Below, in pieces: positions 45,374 to 53,720 of a stretch of 64,000 nucleotides of DNA; positions within the stretch are counted from its first letter, which is position 1, and each line of letters begins with the position of its first letter. The position numbers and the translations under genes are program-made. A model generated the notes under the pieces. It was not told the DNA's origin and did no database searches. It saw only the letters and a program-made list of their open reading frames with translations. Where the stretch lies: assembly GCA_002753135.1 (NCBI GenBank), contig PDZV01000011.1:34563-98562 (forward strand), given 5' to 3'. Source of the stretch: Magnetococcales bacterium WMHbinv6 (lineage in GTDB: Bacteria; Pseudomonadota; Magnetococcia; Magnetococcales; Magnetaquicoccaceae).

Positions 45374-45763
45374 TTATGGACGAAAGGTTGGCACATCCAC
45401 CTTGATGATATGGTTGATGAGCCAATCCTCAAGAAATGAACCAATCTCGCCAATAATGGCTGCTTTTTCCTGTTCTTCCATGGATCGGAAGGCGATGACT
45501 TGAAATTTTAAATCTTCGTGAAGATATTGATGATCCGTCAGCGAGGCAAGGCCCCTTTCGCTCATTTTATTTTCTTCTCGTGCGAAGTGAAAATTCACAT
45601 AATCAATTAATTTATCCAAGAGTTCGCTGCTGGCGAATTCATGCTCACCGTTTTCCACGGAATGTTTGAATTGATTGATCAAACTGAATATCATTTTATG
45701 ATCTTCATCAATTGCATCGACTCCTGTACTGTACTCTGGTTTCCACTCATATAAAATGGTCAT
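45374..45763 (-). CDS. bacteriohemerythrin
   Basis: 129 residues, a four-helix di-iron oxygen-binding protein. Ligand motifs: WKPEYSTGVDAIDEDHKMIF (first His), DYVNFHFAREENKM (HxxxE), DHQYLHEDLKF (HxxxH) and NHIIKVDVPTF (final HxxxxD). All metal ligands look present. Likely stores or delivers O2 or senses it; common in microaerophilic and magnetotactic bacteria. It is 14 nt upstream of the acetyltransferase gene on the same strand but not clearly linked by function. Confidence 0.92.
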   Translation of the reverse strand: MTILYEWKPEYSTGVDAIDEDHKMIFSLINQFKHSVENGEHEFASSELLDKLIDYVNFHFAREENKMSERGLASLTDHQYLHEDLKFQVIAFRSMEEQEKAAIIGEIGSFLEDWLINHIIKVDVPTFRP

Positions 45764-46056
45764 GCAACATCTCCTTATGCAAACAGGTTATTGCAAATCA
45801 GTAAACTGCCGTTGAGCGTTAGTGTTCAGCCAAAGGGAAGAGGCAGAAGGATAACCGAAAACCTCGCTTTTGCAAAGCCTTTGCATGGTGTTAATGAAAG
45901 ATTAGTACAAATTATCCTTTTACAACAAGCTGTTTGCTCTGCTACTCTGCGCAGCGGCAGAGTGGGTGAGTGTGGCAGTGGCTGTCGCCTGCATCCGCGC
46001 TGGTTGACAAGGTGCTGTTGCCTGCAAGATTCGCTCCTGCCAAAGCGAGAAGCCCA

Positions 46057-47928
46057 ATGACCTTTTTATCCACAAGCCAGCCCGCAACCGATCCGGCCAT
46101 GGAGGTGTTGCGACGCTATTTTGGTTACGAATCCTTCCGTGGTTTCCAGCGGGAGGTTATCCATCATGTTGCCTCTGGCGGAGATGCTGTTGTTCTCATG
46201 CCCACAGGGGGCGGCAAATCGCTCTGTTTTCAGATACCCTCTTTGCTGCGTCCTGGTGTTGGCGTTGTGATTTCACCCCTGATTGCCTTGATGCAGGATC
46301 AGGTGGGCGCTTTGCGTCAGAATGGCATCCGCGCCGCTTTTGTCAACTCCACCTTGAGCGGGCAGGAGGTGTGGCAGGTGGTCATGCAGGCCAAAGCGGG
46401 CGCTTTGGATTTGCTCTATATGGCCCCGGAGCGGTTGTTGATGGAATCCTCCCTGGAGATGCTGGCCTCTCTGCCTTTGGCCTTGTTTGCCATTGACGAA
46501 GCCCATTGTGTTTCGCAATGGGGACATGATTTTCGTCCGGATTATCTGGGCCTGTCGTTGCTGGCGGATCGTTTTCCTGCGGTGCCGCGCATCGCGCTGA
46601 CTGCCACGGCGGACGCCCCGACCCGCAATGAAATTGTCCAACGTCTCTGTTTGCAACAGGCGCGTCTTTTTGTCTCCGGTTTTGACCGTCCCAATATCCG
46701 CTATCGGGTTACCCTCAAAGACAATCCACGGCAACAGCTGAAAAATTTTATCGAAACAGAACATTCCGGCGCAGCGGGCATCGTCTATTGTCTCTCCCGG
46801 GCCCGGGTCGAAGAGACCGCCGCCTGGCTGGTCAACCACGGCCTGAAGGCGCTGCCCTATCATGCCGGGCTGGAGAGCGAAACCAGACGGCGTCATCAGG
46901 AGCGATTTCTTTTTGAAGAGGGCATCATCATAGTGGCCACCATCGCCTTCGGTATGGGGATAGACAAGCCGGACGTCCGTTTTGTCGCCCATCTTGATCT
47001 GCCGAAAAGTTTGGAAGCCTACTATCAAGAGACTGGCCGCGCCGGGCGGGATGGTCTTGCCGCCGACGCCTTTCTCACCTACGGAATGGAAGATGTCGTT
47101 CTGTTGCGCCGCTTGATTGAAAGTTCTGAGGCCGAAGAGCGGTTCAAACGGATCGAAATGCGCAAGCTGGAGGCGTTGCTGGGATATTGTGAAACCACAT
47201 CCTGTCGCCGCCGGGTGCTGCTAAACGCTTTCGGCGATGAGGCCGCAGAACGCTGTGACAATTGCGACACCTGCCTTGACCCGGTGCAAACCTGGGATGG
47301 TCTGATTGCAGCACAAAAAGCGCTCTCGTGCGTCTATCGTACCGGACAACGGTTTGGTGCCGTCCATCTCGTCGATGTGCTGACCGGCAAAGAGACGGAA
47401 CGTGTGCTGAAATTTGGCCATCAGCGGACCAGTACCTTCGGTATCGGCCAAGATCTGAGTATGGGGCAGTGGCGTTCTGTTTTTCGTCAGTTGGTGGCAG
47501 GCGGTTATCTTTCGGTGGATATGGAGGGGCACGGTGGTTTGCATCTGAACGAACAAAGCCGCCCTGTGCTGAAAGGGGAGATACCCATTCTTTTCCGCCA
47601 CGATCCCATACAGAGCAGCCAACGCCACAAAGAGCGCAAGGTTGCACGAAAAACGGAAACAAACAGAGAGAGACCCACCGACTTTCCCCCGGCACCAGGC
47701 ACCAACCATCTGTGGGAGGCCCTGCGCACCATGCGGCTGCAATTGGCCAAGGAGCAAAATGTCCCTCCCTACGTCATTTTTCATGACACTACATTGCGCG
47801 CCATTGTGGCCGCCATGCCTGCCACGCTGGAGGCGTTGGCGCAAATTCATGGGGTGGGTGCCAGTAAACTGAAAAATTATGGCCAACAGGTGTTGCAACT
47901 GGTGGCGGCAAACAGGGCGGAAAGATGA
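46057..47928 (+). CDS. recQ: ATP-dependent DNA helicase RecQ
   Basis: 623 residues. Q-motif region [15 protein letters not shown], Walker A MPTGGGKS (48-55), DEAH box [21 protein letters not shown], motif [12 protein letters not shown]. The RQC zinc motif is C.. with CDNCDTC at about 400-410. A C-terminal HRDC domain ([21 protein letters not shown]...[12 protein letters not shown]) completes the classical order. A 3'-5' helicase acting on forks and recombination intermediates. ATG 46057 fits the family; the upstream frame from 45970 has no conserved residues. 24 nt before the HELAH membrane protein gene. Confidence 0.94.
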   Translation: MTFLSTSQPATDPAMEVLRRYFGYESFRGFQREVIHHVASGGDAVVLMPTGGGKSLCFQIPSLLRPGVGVVISPLIALMQDQVGALRQNGIRAAFVNSTLSGQEVWQVVMQAKAGALDLLYMAPERLLMESSLEMLASLPLALFAIDEAHCVSQWGHDFRPDYLGLSLLADRFPAVPRIALTATADAPTRNEIVQRLCLQQARLFVSGFDRPNIRYRVTLKDNPRQQLKNFIETEHSGAAGIVYCLSRARVEETAAWLVNHGLKALPYHAGLESETRRRHQERFLFEEGIIIVATIAFGMGIDKPDVRFVAHLDLPKSLEAYYQETGRAGRDGLAADAFLTYGMEDVVLLRRLIESSEAEERFKRIEMRKLEALLGYCETTSCRRRVLLNAFGDEAAERCDNCDTCLDPVQTWDGLIAAQKALSCVYRTGQRFGAVHLVDVLTGKETERVLKFGHQRTSTFGIGQDLSMGQWRSVFRQLVAGGYLSVDMEGHGGLHLNEQSRPVLKGEIPILFRHDPIQSSQRHKERKVARKTETNRERPTDFPPAPGTNHLWEALRTMRLQLAKEQNVPPYVIFHDTTLRAIVAAMPATLEALAQIHGVGASKLKNYGQQVLQLVAANRAER

Positions 47929-47951
47929 GAGGGTAGGCGACAGGGAGGACA

Positions 47952-48494
47952 ATGGTTATCAGTGGCGAGGGAACAGGCATGGCTGGGGCTGGCTACCATG
48001 GCGATTTTTTTATCAGCGTGGTGTTGGTGGTATTGATAGGACGATTCAAACATTTGAATTGTCGCAGTTTGTGGTCGGCAGCACTGGTCAATTTTGTTGG
48101 TGTGGTGTTGCATGAACTGGCCCATTATCTGGTGGCGTTGCTGCTGGGGGGCAGGCCGACCCGTTTTTCCGTTTGGCCGAAGCGCTCTGGCGGCGGCTAT
48201 CTTTTCGGGCAGGTGGTTTGTGGGCGGGTCACGGCCTTCAACGCCCTGCCCATCGGTCTGGCACCGTTGTTATTGCTGCCGTTGGCCTGGCTGTTGGATC
48301 GCCATTTTTTTCACACTTTCCGACCCACGCCGTGGAATTATTTGCTCTATCTTTTTTTGCTGGTCATCCTGATCGAAAACGCTTTGCCCTCTTCGGTTGA
48401 TTGGCAACTGGTGCGCCGTTTTCCGCTTGGTCTGTTGGGCTGGTTTGCCGCAACGGCGCTGGCACTGCTGGCCTGGCAGAGACACTGGTTCTGA
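47952..48494 (+). CDS. small membrane protein with HExxH motif (M50-like)
   Basis: 180 residues. Several membrane helices; VVLHELAHYLVALLLGGRPTRFSVWPKR carries HELAH and resembles the first helix of membrane metalloproteases (M50 group) or related integral membrane proteins. The NxxPD-type second site of S2P is not obvious (an FNALPIGLAPLLLLP segment is present instead). The end is hydrophobic (LGLLGWFAATALALLAW). Directly follows recQ and probably co-transcribed. Could be a non-peptidase relative; function uncertain. Confidence 0.7.
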   Translation: MVISGEGTGMAGAGYHGDFFISVVLVVLIGRFKHLNCRSLWSAALVNFVGVVLHELAHYLVALLLGGRPTRFSVWPKRSGGGYLFGQVVCGRVTAFNALPIGLAPLLLLPLAWLLDRHFFHTFRPTPWNYLLYLFLLVILIENALPSSVDWQLVRRFPLGLLGWFAATALALLAWQRHWF

Positions 48495-49033
48495 TGTAAA
48501 CAGTTAATTTTGTTCCGCAATCTCCCCCTCTTTTTGCCTCGTCCGTCGGCTGACGCCAAAAAACTTATTTCTATCAATGGGTTTAACATAGTAGATAAAA
48601 TATGGCGCGCCTAATGGCCATGTTTGGGATGGTATGAGTGCAATGCAAATGTTCGCAAACCGGAAGTGTTCTGTCGTTGCGTAGACGTTCACTCCAGGAA
48701 GAAAGAAAAAAATGATGAGAAGCAAAAAAAATCACTTGAAATGTTTTTAATACCTGTTACCTTGACAACAAGTCGTGGACATTGACCGGTCGCTGTCATT
48801 TTTGCCGCGATTTTTCTTCTTAATGTGATACAACTCAAGCGTTTTTTGCGGTCTGTCTCTGTCGGCTTGCTTTTTTCAAAAGAGTCTGATCATCGCCAGG
48901 AGGGGGTGGTACCACGCAGAGGTGGTCAGGCCATTGGGTCAGAGCAACCTTTCAAAGGAGATGTGTCGTTGCACGTTGTCAACCAGCCTAAAACTTTCTT
49001 TGTTGGTACGTTTACTCAAACCAGGAGAAGATC
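48495..49033. other. long intergenic region before the RiPP-like cassette
   Basis: 539 bp. AT-rich stretches around 48570-48760, a TTGACA at about 48761, and AGGAG sites at 48955 and directly before ATG 49034. Short open frames here lack coding pattern and ribosome-site support. Probably holds the promoter and leader of the precursor gene; no tRNA or hairpin with U-tract recognised. Confidence 0.35.
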
Positions 49034-49552
49034 ATGAGTATCAATTCTACTTTTTCCCATTCGTCGAATGAACAACAAATCGCTTTGTTGCAACATCTCT
49101 ATGCAGATCAGGCCGCCCGGTCGGCCTTTTTGCTCGATCCTGAGGGTTTCATGGCGCAACAGGGAGTACGCCTGGATGGCGGGGTCCAAAAAATCCTGCA
49201 CAACAAAATTTTTTTTGGTGATGTGCCCAGCGACCCCATGAGCAGTTCCGAGTGGCAGGCGCAGGGATTCATCTCCACCATCAGCCATGCGGTGAGCGAT
49301 GCCGCCAGCAGTGTTGCCGATATCGCAACCGATGCCGCCAGCAGTGTTGCCGATATCGCAACCGATGCCGCCAGCAGTGTTGCCGATATCGCTTCCGATG
49401 CCGCTGATTCGGCAGCAGACACTTTCAACTCGGTCTCTGATGCCGTAGAAGCTGCCAACGATGCCCTCTTGGACTCTGCAGCCACCGAAGTGGCAGCCGA
49501 TGCCATTGCCGATGCTGCCGTTGACACGGCGATTGCTGCTGTTGCCGTATAA
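49034..49552 (+). CDS. precursor-like protein with hendecad repeats (RiPP candidate)
   Basis: 172 residues; AGGAGAAG precedes the ATG. The first 62 residues look like a NHLP/Nif11-type leader (LLQHLYADQAARSAFLLDPEGFMAQQGVRL...). From residue 89 come tandem 11-residue units DAASSVADIAT (89-99, 100-110, 111-121 with final S) and a looser fourth (122-132), then Ala/Asp/Val-rich sequence to the end. Two units are identical at the DNA level. It contains no Cys and no Lys or Arg after position 57, so heterocycle or lanthionine chemistry is unlikely. The radical SAM enzyme gene follows after 9 nt. Alternative: an amphipathic-helix (LEA-like) protein. Confidence 0.65.
   Translation: MSINSTFSHSSNEQQIALLQHLYADQAARSAFLLDPEGFMAQQGVRLDGGVQKILHNKIFFGDVPSDPMSSSEWQAQGFISTISHAVSDAASSVADIATDAASSVADIATDAASSVADIASDAADSAADTFNSVSDAVEAANDALLDSAATEVAADAIADAAVDTAIAAVAV
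49298..49396 (+). repeat. 33-bp tandem repeat inside the precursor-like gene
   Basis: Three units of 33 bp (49298-49330, 49331-49363, 49364-49396). The first two are identical and the third differs at two bases near its end (CTT for CAA). A degenerate fourth unit follows to 49429. In frame, each encodes an 11-residue unit. Copy number could vary by slippage. Confidence 0.9.
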
Positions 49553-49561
49553 AGGATGCCA

Positions 49562-50632
49562 ATGAGAGATCTTTCCCTCACACAGCGGGTTACCCTGGCC
49601 AATAAACCGCTGGGATTCAATGCCTTGGTTGTGGAGCGAACCAGTCGGTGCAATGCGCGCTGCTCCATCTGCTATCAAGGATCTTCACCACAAGGCAAAG
49701 AGCAAAGGGGGGAGGAGTCGCCACGGGGTGGGCAGGATTTGGCGCCGGAACTAATCCGGCGCGCCCTCCTGGAAGGGAGTCGCCTGGATTGTCTCAATAA
49801 ACGTTTTCATCTGGCAGGTGGCGAAGCCTTTCTGGATGCGGAATTGTGTTTGGATCTTTTTTCTTATGCGCATGCGCTGGGCTACTACGACATTACCACC
49901 ACGACCAACGGCTTTTGGGCCAAATCGTTGCCCAGGGCCCGATCGCTGACCCGCCGCATGCGGGAAGCGGGCGTGACCTCAATTGAACTGAGTACCGACC
50001 ATTGGCATGCCCCATTTGTCAAGCCTGCAACCATCAACCACTGTATGCAAGCCTGTCTGGAATGCGGTATTGCCGTCAATCTGCGCCTTTTGGCCACCCA
50101 GGAACATACCCACGCCGCCACCTTGGCAACACTGGATCCTGACCTGCTCAATCATACCTCACGCATTACCTGTGGCCCGGTCTTTGCGGTCGGTCGGGCC
50201 GCAGAACAGATCGATGCCGATGATTTTTTTCGCAGAGGGGCGGAAGGTCGCTGTTTTGCCGTATTGAATCTCGCTATTGTTCCCAGCGGTGATGTTTTTC
50301 CATGTTGTGCCGGCATGGATCATACCGATGCGCTGCTTTTTGGTAACATCGCCAGCCACTCTCTGGCGGACATTGTTCACAACATGAATCAATCGCCGCT
50401 GTTTCGTGTGGTCTCCTATGCCGGGGTGGCACGCTTGCTCAAACCGCTGCAGGAGATGGGGTATGCCATGCAAGCCAGCGAAGCGTACGGCAACATGTGT
50501 GACCTTTGCACTACCATCTTTTCCGACCACAAAATGGTTGCAGATCTGACCCGCTACAACGCGCAGACGGAGAGTGAACAGATCCGCCTGGCCATCGATT
50601 ATCTTCTCAACGCTTCGACGGCATGTGTATGA
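49562..50632 (+). CDS. radical SAM/SPASM enzyme, candidate peptide maturase
   Basis: 356 residues. Radical SAM motif C30-N-A-R-C34-S-I-C37. FHLAGGEAFLDAELC follows, and the C-terminal SPASM-like region has CFAVLNLAIVPSGDVFPCCAG plus GNMCDLCTTIF. It is 9 nt from the repeat-bearing gene with AAAGG placed for ATG 49562 (ATG 49556 is an alternative). It overlaps the next gene by 4 nt. The organisation precursor, radical SAM/SPASM, SPASM partner suggests a RiPP pathway, with modification (cross-link or epimerisation) of the Ser/Asp/Val repeats; that is inference. Confidence 0.82.
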   Translation: MRDLSLTQRVTLANKPLGFNALVVERTSRCNARCSICYQGSSPQGKEQRGEESPRGGQDLAPELIRRALLEGSRLDCLNKRFHLAGGEAFLDAELCLDLFSYAHALGYYDITTTTNGFWAKSLPRARSLTRRMREAGVTSIELSTDHWHAPFVKPATINHCMQACLECGIAVNLRLLATQEHTHAATLATLDPDLLNHTSRITCGPVFAVGRAAEQIDADDFFRRGAEGRCFAVLNLAIVPSGDVFPCCAGMDHTDALLFGNIASHSLADIVHNMNQSPLFRVVSYAGVARLLKPLQEMGYAMQASEAYGNMCDLCTTIFSDHKMVADLTRYNAQTESEQIRLAIDYLLNASTACV

Positions 50633-51522
50633 ATATTCTCCCTCATCTTACTGATCCATCGATCACCGCGCAGGATCCTTATCCTCCCTGGTTGTTTCGA
50701 GATATTAATCTCAGTACAGCGACAGAAGGGCAGGGCAAGGGAAGCATGCAACCCGATATCCCTGCCTTTGCCCGCTGGCTCTTTGCGTTTCAAAAATGGC
50801 AAAGTCAGCGATTTGTGGCAGAAAATAATCGGTATTATCTCATGTTAGGCCGCAGGGTGCATGTGCAGCTGCCCTGCTCATGGCAAGAGGGAGCAGCTGC
50901 CTATCTGCAACAATTGGCTCCGGTGACCGCCCGCGCCGGTCATGCCCTGACCGTGCGCATGGCCCTGGAACATGCCCTGCACCCGCCTGCAGAGATTTGC
51001 ACCCTTTTGCAAAACAAGAGTATTCAAAAATTTCTCTTCAATCTGCCTACCCCCATTCCACCGCAACAGATTGCCCCTCTGTTGGAGATGGTCGAGTTTC
51101 TGCTTGCCTGTCGGGTTATGCCCATCCTGCTGGGTGATATCAACAACCTTCTGCGCAGCGGATTGCTGCATAACCAACGATTGAATGCCGCCAATTTCAC
51201 CCTCTATCCCAGCCAGCGTCATATGGACTATTGCCCCACGCATCCGGTCGATAGCTGTGCGACGCACTTTTCCTGGTTTATCGATCGCAATGGCGATATT
51301 TATCCCTGCGGTGGTTTGTCTGGTATTGCCAGTTGTCGTCTGGGCACTCTGCAGGAAGGGATGGAAACCATCCTGCAACGCATCGCACAGCACCCCGTGT
51401 TAAATTTCAGCCAATTGATCCAATCCGGACCTCTCCTCTCCCCGCCAGATCCGGCGCTGGTCAATCGGACTCATATTCCTTACAAGTGTTTACTGCACCG
51501 TCGCCAGATACAACGGCTCTGA
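50629..51522 (+). CDS. SPASM-type protein lacking the radical SAM cluster motif
   Basis: 297 residues. It has a barrel-like central part without CxxxCxxC and a SPASM-like end: CPTHPVDSCATHFSWFIDRNGDIYPCGGLSGIASCRLGTL, with a late Cys in YKCLLHRR. The WFIDRNGDIYPCGG block is the best hallmark. ATG 50629 overlaps the maturase stop (ATGA); ATG 50623 is possible. Proteins of this SPASM-only kind accompany radical SAM maturases in known systems (for example the GeoRSP type), probably as redox or substrate partner. Confidence 0.7.
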   Translation: MNILPHLTDPSITAQDPYPPWLFRDINLSTATEGQGKGSMQPDIPAFARWLFAFQKWQSQRFVAENNRYYLMLGRRVHVQLPCSWQEGAAAYLQQLAPVTARAGHALTVRMALEHALHPPAEICTLLQNKSIQKFLFNLPTPIPPQQIAPLLEMVEFLLACRVMPILLGDINNLLRSGLLHNQRLNAANFTLYPSQRHMDYCPTHPVDSCATHFSWFIDRNGDIYPCGGLSGIASCRLGTLQEGMETILQRIAQHPVLNFSQLIQSGPLLSPPDPALVNRTHIPYKCLLHRRQIQRL

Positions 51523-51530
51523 GTTGTGAG

Positions 51531-52694
51531 TCAATCGACTGGCTTTTCCGGCAAGCCGGAATAGTCCAGTCGGTGGCCGTATTCCAATTCGTAAATTTCA
51601 AAAATGGTGATGGCCATGGCGGCAATCAGCGGGCCAAAGAGCAGGCCGAGAATGCCAAATATCCAAATTCCCCCCAAGGTGGAGAGAACGGTCAACAAGG
51701 TGTGCGACAGTGGGGTATGGGTTTGGTCGTATTCTCCTTTTTCTCCGGCCCAGCGGGAGAGGCGTTGAATCAGCAGCGGGCGCAGCAGATTATCCACCAG
51801 AAAACCGTTGACCACCCCACCCCAGAAGAGCAGCAGCACCGCCGCACTCCCTTGTTCGTGGCTCCAGAGCCAATAACAGGCTGGTCCCCAGACAATCATG
51901 CTGCCCATGATCGGAATAAAGGAGGTAACTGCCACCGCCACCCCCAGCGTAAACCAGGGCAGCCCCATGAAACCGGTGATCAGGGAGATTGATATGGCCT
52001 GCACCAGGGCAATGAGCAGGGTGCTTAAAGTCAGGACGGTTGCCAGCAGCGAAAAACGGTGCAGCAGAATATCATCCAGCCGATTGGCCAATGGCGAGAG
52101 AATTTTGATTTGCCGCACCAGTACCGGACCATCCCGATAGAAAAAAAAGAGCGCAAAAACAATCAAAAACAGCGAAGAGACAAAAGCCGCCGTATTGCCC
52201 AGCACGGTTTGGAACAGGCCGACGGAAATCTCTTTGGCCAGGCCGGCAATCTGTTGCACATGGTTGCTGAAAGAGTCGGACAGCAGTCGTTGCAGCTCAT
52301 CGGGCAAGGGGAGGCGTCGCAACAGACGATCTTGCAATTGGCCCATCTCTGCTGCCGAAAGGGCGCTGATCTGCCCTTTAAGCTCCATAAAAGAGCGGCT
52401 GATGACCACCCCGGTCATGGTCAGCAGATAGGTCACCGGGGTCAAGACCAGAAAAAAGACCGTGCTGGTCATCAACAAGGCGGCGTTTTGTGCGGAGACG
52501 TGCCAGCGCTGCTGCAGCGTCAGATAGAGGGGATAGGTCGAGGCGGCCAACACGGTAGCCAAAAACAGACCGGGCAAGAAGGGCCACAACAGCGCCACCA
52601 ACCCCAAAACGGCCAAACCGAGCAAAATGGCCAAAAATCCCTCCTGAAACAGCGGTGAACGGTTTTCATCGTGCTGTTTGTCGGCTGTCGGCAT
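51531..52694 (-). CDS. AI-2E/PerM-family membrane permease
   Basis: 387 residues. Helical pattern of the AI-2E transporter family: FLAILLGLAVLGLVALLWPFLPG, LATVLAASTYPLYLTL, LLMTSTVFFLVLTPVTYLLTM, FVSSLFLIVFALFFFYRDG (conserved FYRDG-type segment), ALVQAISISLITGFMGLPW and VNGFLVDNLLRPLLI with GGIWIFGILGLLFGPLIAAMA. Substrates differ across the family (signals, Na/Li antiport, unknown). Converges with the RiPP-like cassette. ATG 52694 (MPTADKQ) has GGGAAA upstream; the longer frame is not supported. Confidence 0.87.
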   Translation of the reverse strand: MPTADKQHDENRSPLFQEGFLAILLGLAVLGLVALLWPFLPGLFLATVLAASTYPLYLTLQQRWHVSAQNAALLMTSTVFFLVLTPVTYLLTMTGVVISRSFMELKGQISALSAAEMGQLQDRLLRRLPLPDELQRLLSDSFSNHVQQIAGLAKEISVGLFQTVLGNTAAFVSSLFLIVFALFFFYRDGPVLVRQIKILSPLANRLDDILLHRFSLLATVLTLSTLLIALVQAISISLITGFMGLPWFTLGVAVAVTSFIPIMGSMIVWGPACYWLWSHEQGSAAVLLLFWGGVVNGFLVDNLLRPLLIQRLSRWAGEKGEYDQTHTPLSHTLLTVLSTLGGIWIFGILGLLFGPLIAAMAITIFEIYELEYGHRLDYSGLPEKPVD

Positions 52695-52858
52695 ACGGAT
52701 TTCCCATCGATTATGGTAAGAAAACAGCAATGGCCGCCGCCACCGCCACAAAAATATCAGTGTAGCATGGCGACAAAGAGAGGCAAGCCTTCCGTCCATT
52801 CTGGCAAGTGCCGCAGAGGTGGAGTCAACAAACCGTTTGCAGAGAAAGAGGCAGAACA

Positions 52859-52990
52859 ATGGCCAACAGAATCGAGCAGCACCATCGGCAGAGCAGTACA
52901 GAAAGCGAAATATGGTGGACCCTGTTAAGCAGTGTGGCCGCCCTGTTTATATTCTTGTTGGACAGTCGTTTAAGCGCAGCGCTACCGTGA
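52859..52990 (+). CDS. tiny single-helix membrane protein (tentative)
   Basis: 43 residues: a polar start (MANRIEQHHRQSSTESEI), then a hydrophobic segment WWTLLSSVAALFIFLLD, ending RLSAALP. AGAGAAAGAGG lies 7 nt upstream of the ATG, in good position. It opens in the gap between the permease and the next small gene. Real small membrane proteins look like this, but so can chance frames; no homologue is recognised. Confidence 0.4.
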   Translation: MANRIEQHHRQSSTESEIWWTLLSSVAALFIFLLDSRLSAALP

Positions 52991-53086
52991 TTAAAGAATA
53001 TTGGTACAATTATTGCTTGCATTAACCGCAATCCGGTTACTGTACGCACCGTTCATACCCTTGCCAAGACAAGAAAGGATTTTTCC

Positions 53087-53347
53087 ATGCACACCGCAAG
53101 CGGGCCGTCAACAACCGAGGGTGAGGCAGAGTTGAGCCTGTGGGTAGCTGTTCTGGAGCAGGCCATTGCCGATCTGGCCAATCCGAAAACCCGGGAGCCT
53201 GCCCTGCTCTGGTTCCGTTCCACCCGCAAAGGGATCGGCTCGTTTATCTTTCTTGCCGACACCCTAAACCAGTGCCCCAACAAACTCCGCCGCCAAATTT
53301 TCACCAGCCTGCGTCAACCCATCCCCTGCATGCGCCTGGCCGCCTGA
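53087..53347 (+). CDS. small conserved-looking hypothetical protein
   Basis: 86 residues; AAAGGA 8 nt upstream of the ATG. The sequence EAELSLWVAVLEQAIADLANPKTREPALLWFRSTRKGIGSFIFLADTLNQCPNKLRRQIFTSL reads like proteobacterial hypothetical proteins with the pattern DALAW...SF..VCEALGLDP..LRR.I; function unknown. Third-position GC and codon use agree with a real gene. Not coupled to locus 2, which starts 374 nt further on. Confidence 0.6.
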   Translation: MHTASGPSTTEGEAELSLWVAVLEQAIADLANPKTREPALLWFRSTRKGIGSFIFLADTLNQCPNKLRRQIFTSLRQPIPCMRLAA

Positions 53348-53720
53348 TCGACAAGCGGTTCAGGCCAGTGTCCGTATCTCCCTGTCTTGGATGAGATCCA
53401 GGATAGGGATAACCATGTTGACATCCTTGACATGGTGATGATCTTGACACACTTTAATAGAATCAACAAGATAGAATATCATTATTATGTTGTATAACTG
53501 TTGAAGTCTATCAACATTGTCATCTGTGTCACGTTGTCATGCGTGTCATCATTGACAACACGGTCAAGAGTATCATCTCTGGTGGATAGTCTCAGTTGTC
53601 TCATTTTTTTGTGTCGGAAAGTGATGAATTGACGCTGCAGCTTTCAGGGTGTATCGTATAACGCTTGATGTGAACAGCGGATAATTTGATAACTATTCAT
53701 TGACTTGCTGAGGTGGGTAA
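53348..53720. promoter_or_regulatory. upstream region of conflict locus 2 with TGTCA/TGACA array
   Basis: 373 bp, AT-rich. Between 53418 and 53557 there are eight TGACA or TGTCA boxes: three TGACA near 53419-53450 and four TGTCA plus one TGACA near 53519-53557, separated by an AT-rich stretch. Several match -35 boxes (TTGACA). Such clusters suggest cooperative binding of a repressor with TGTCA half-sites. GAGGTGG precedes ATG 53721. Confidence 0.5.

Noticed and set aside
48825..49037. 70-codon frame before the precursor-like gene
   Set aside because: No convincing ribosome site, composition not coding-like, and overlaps the leader of the next gene.
53401..53560. TGTCA/TGACA boxes as a CRISPR array or iteron origin
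   Set aside because: Units are only 5-8 bp with irregular spacing and mixed orientation, and there is no replication or Cas gene nearby.
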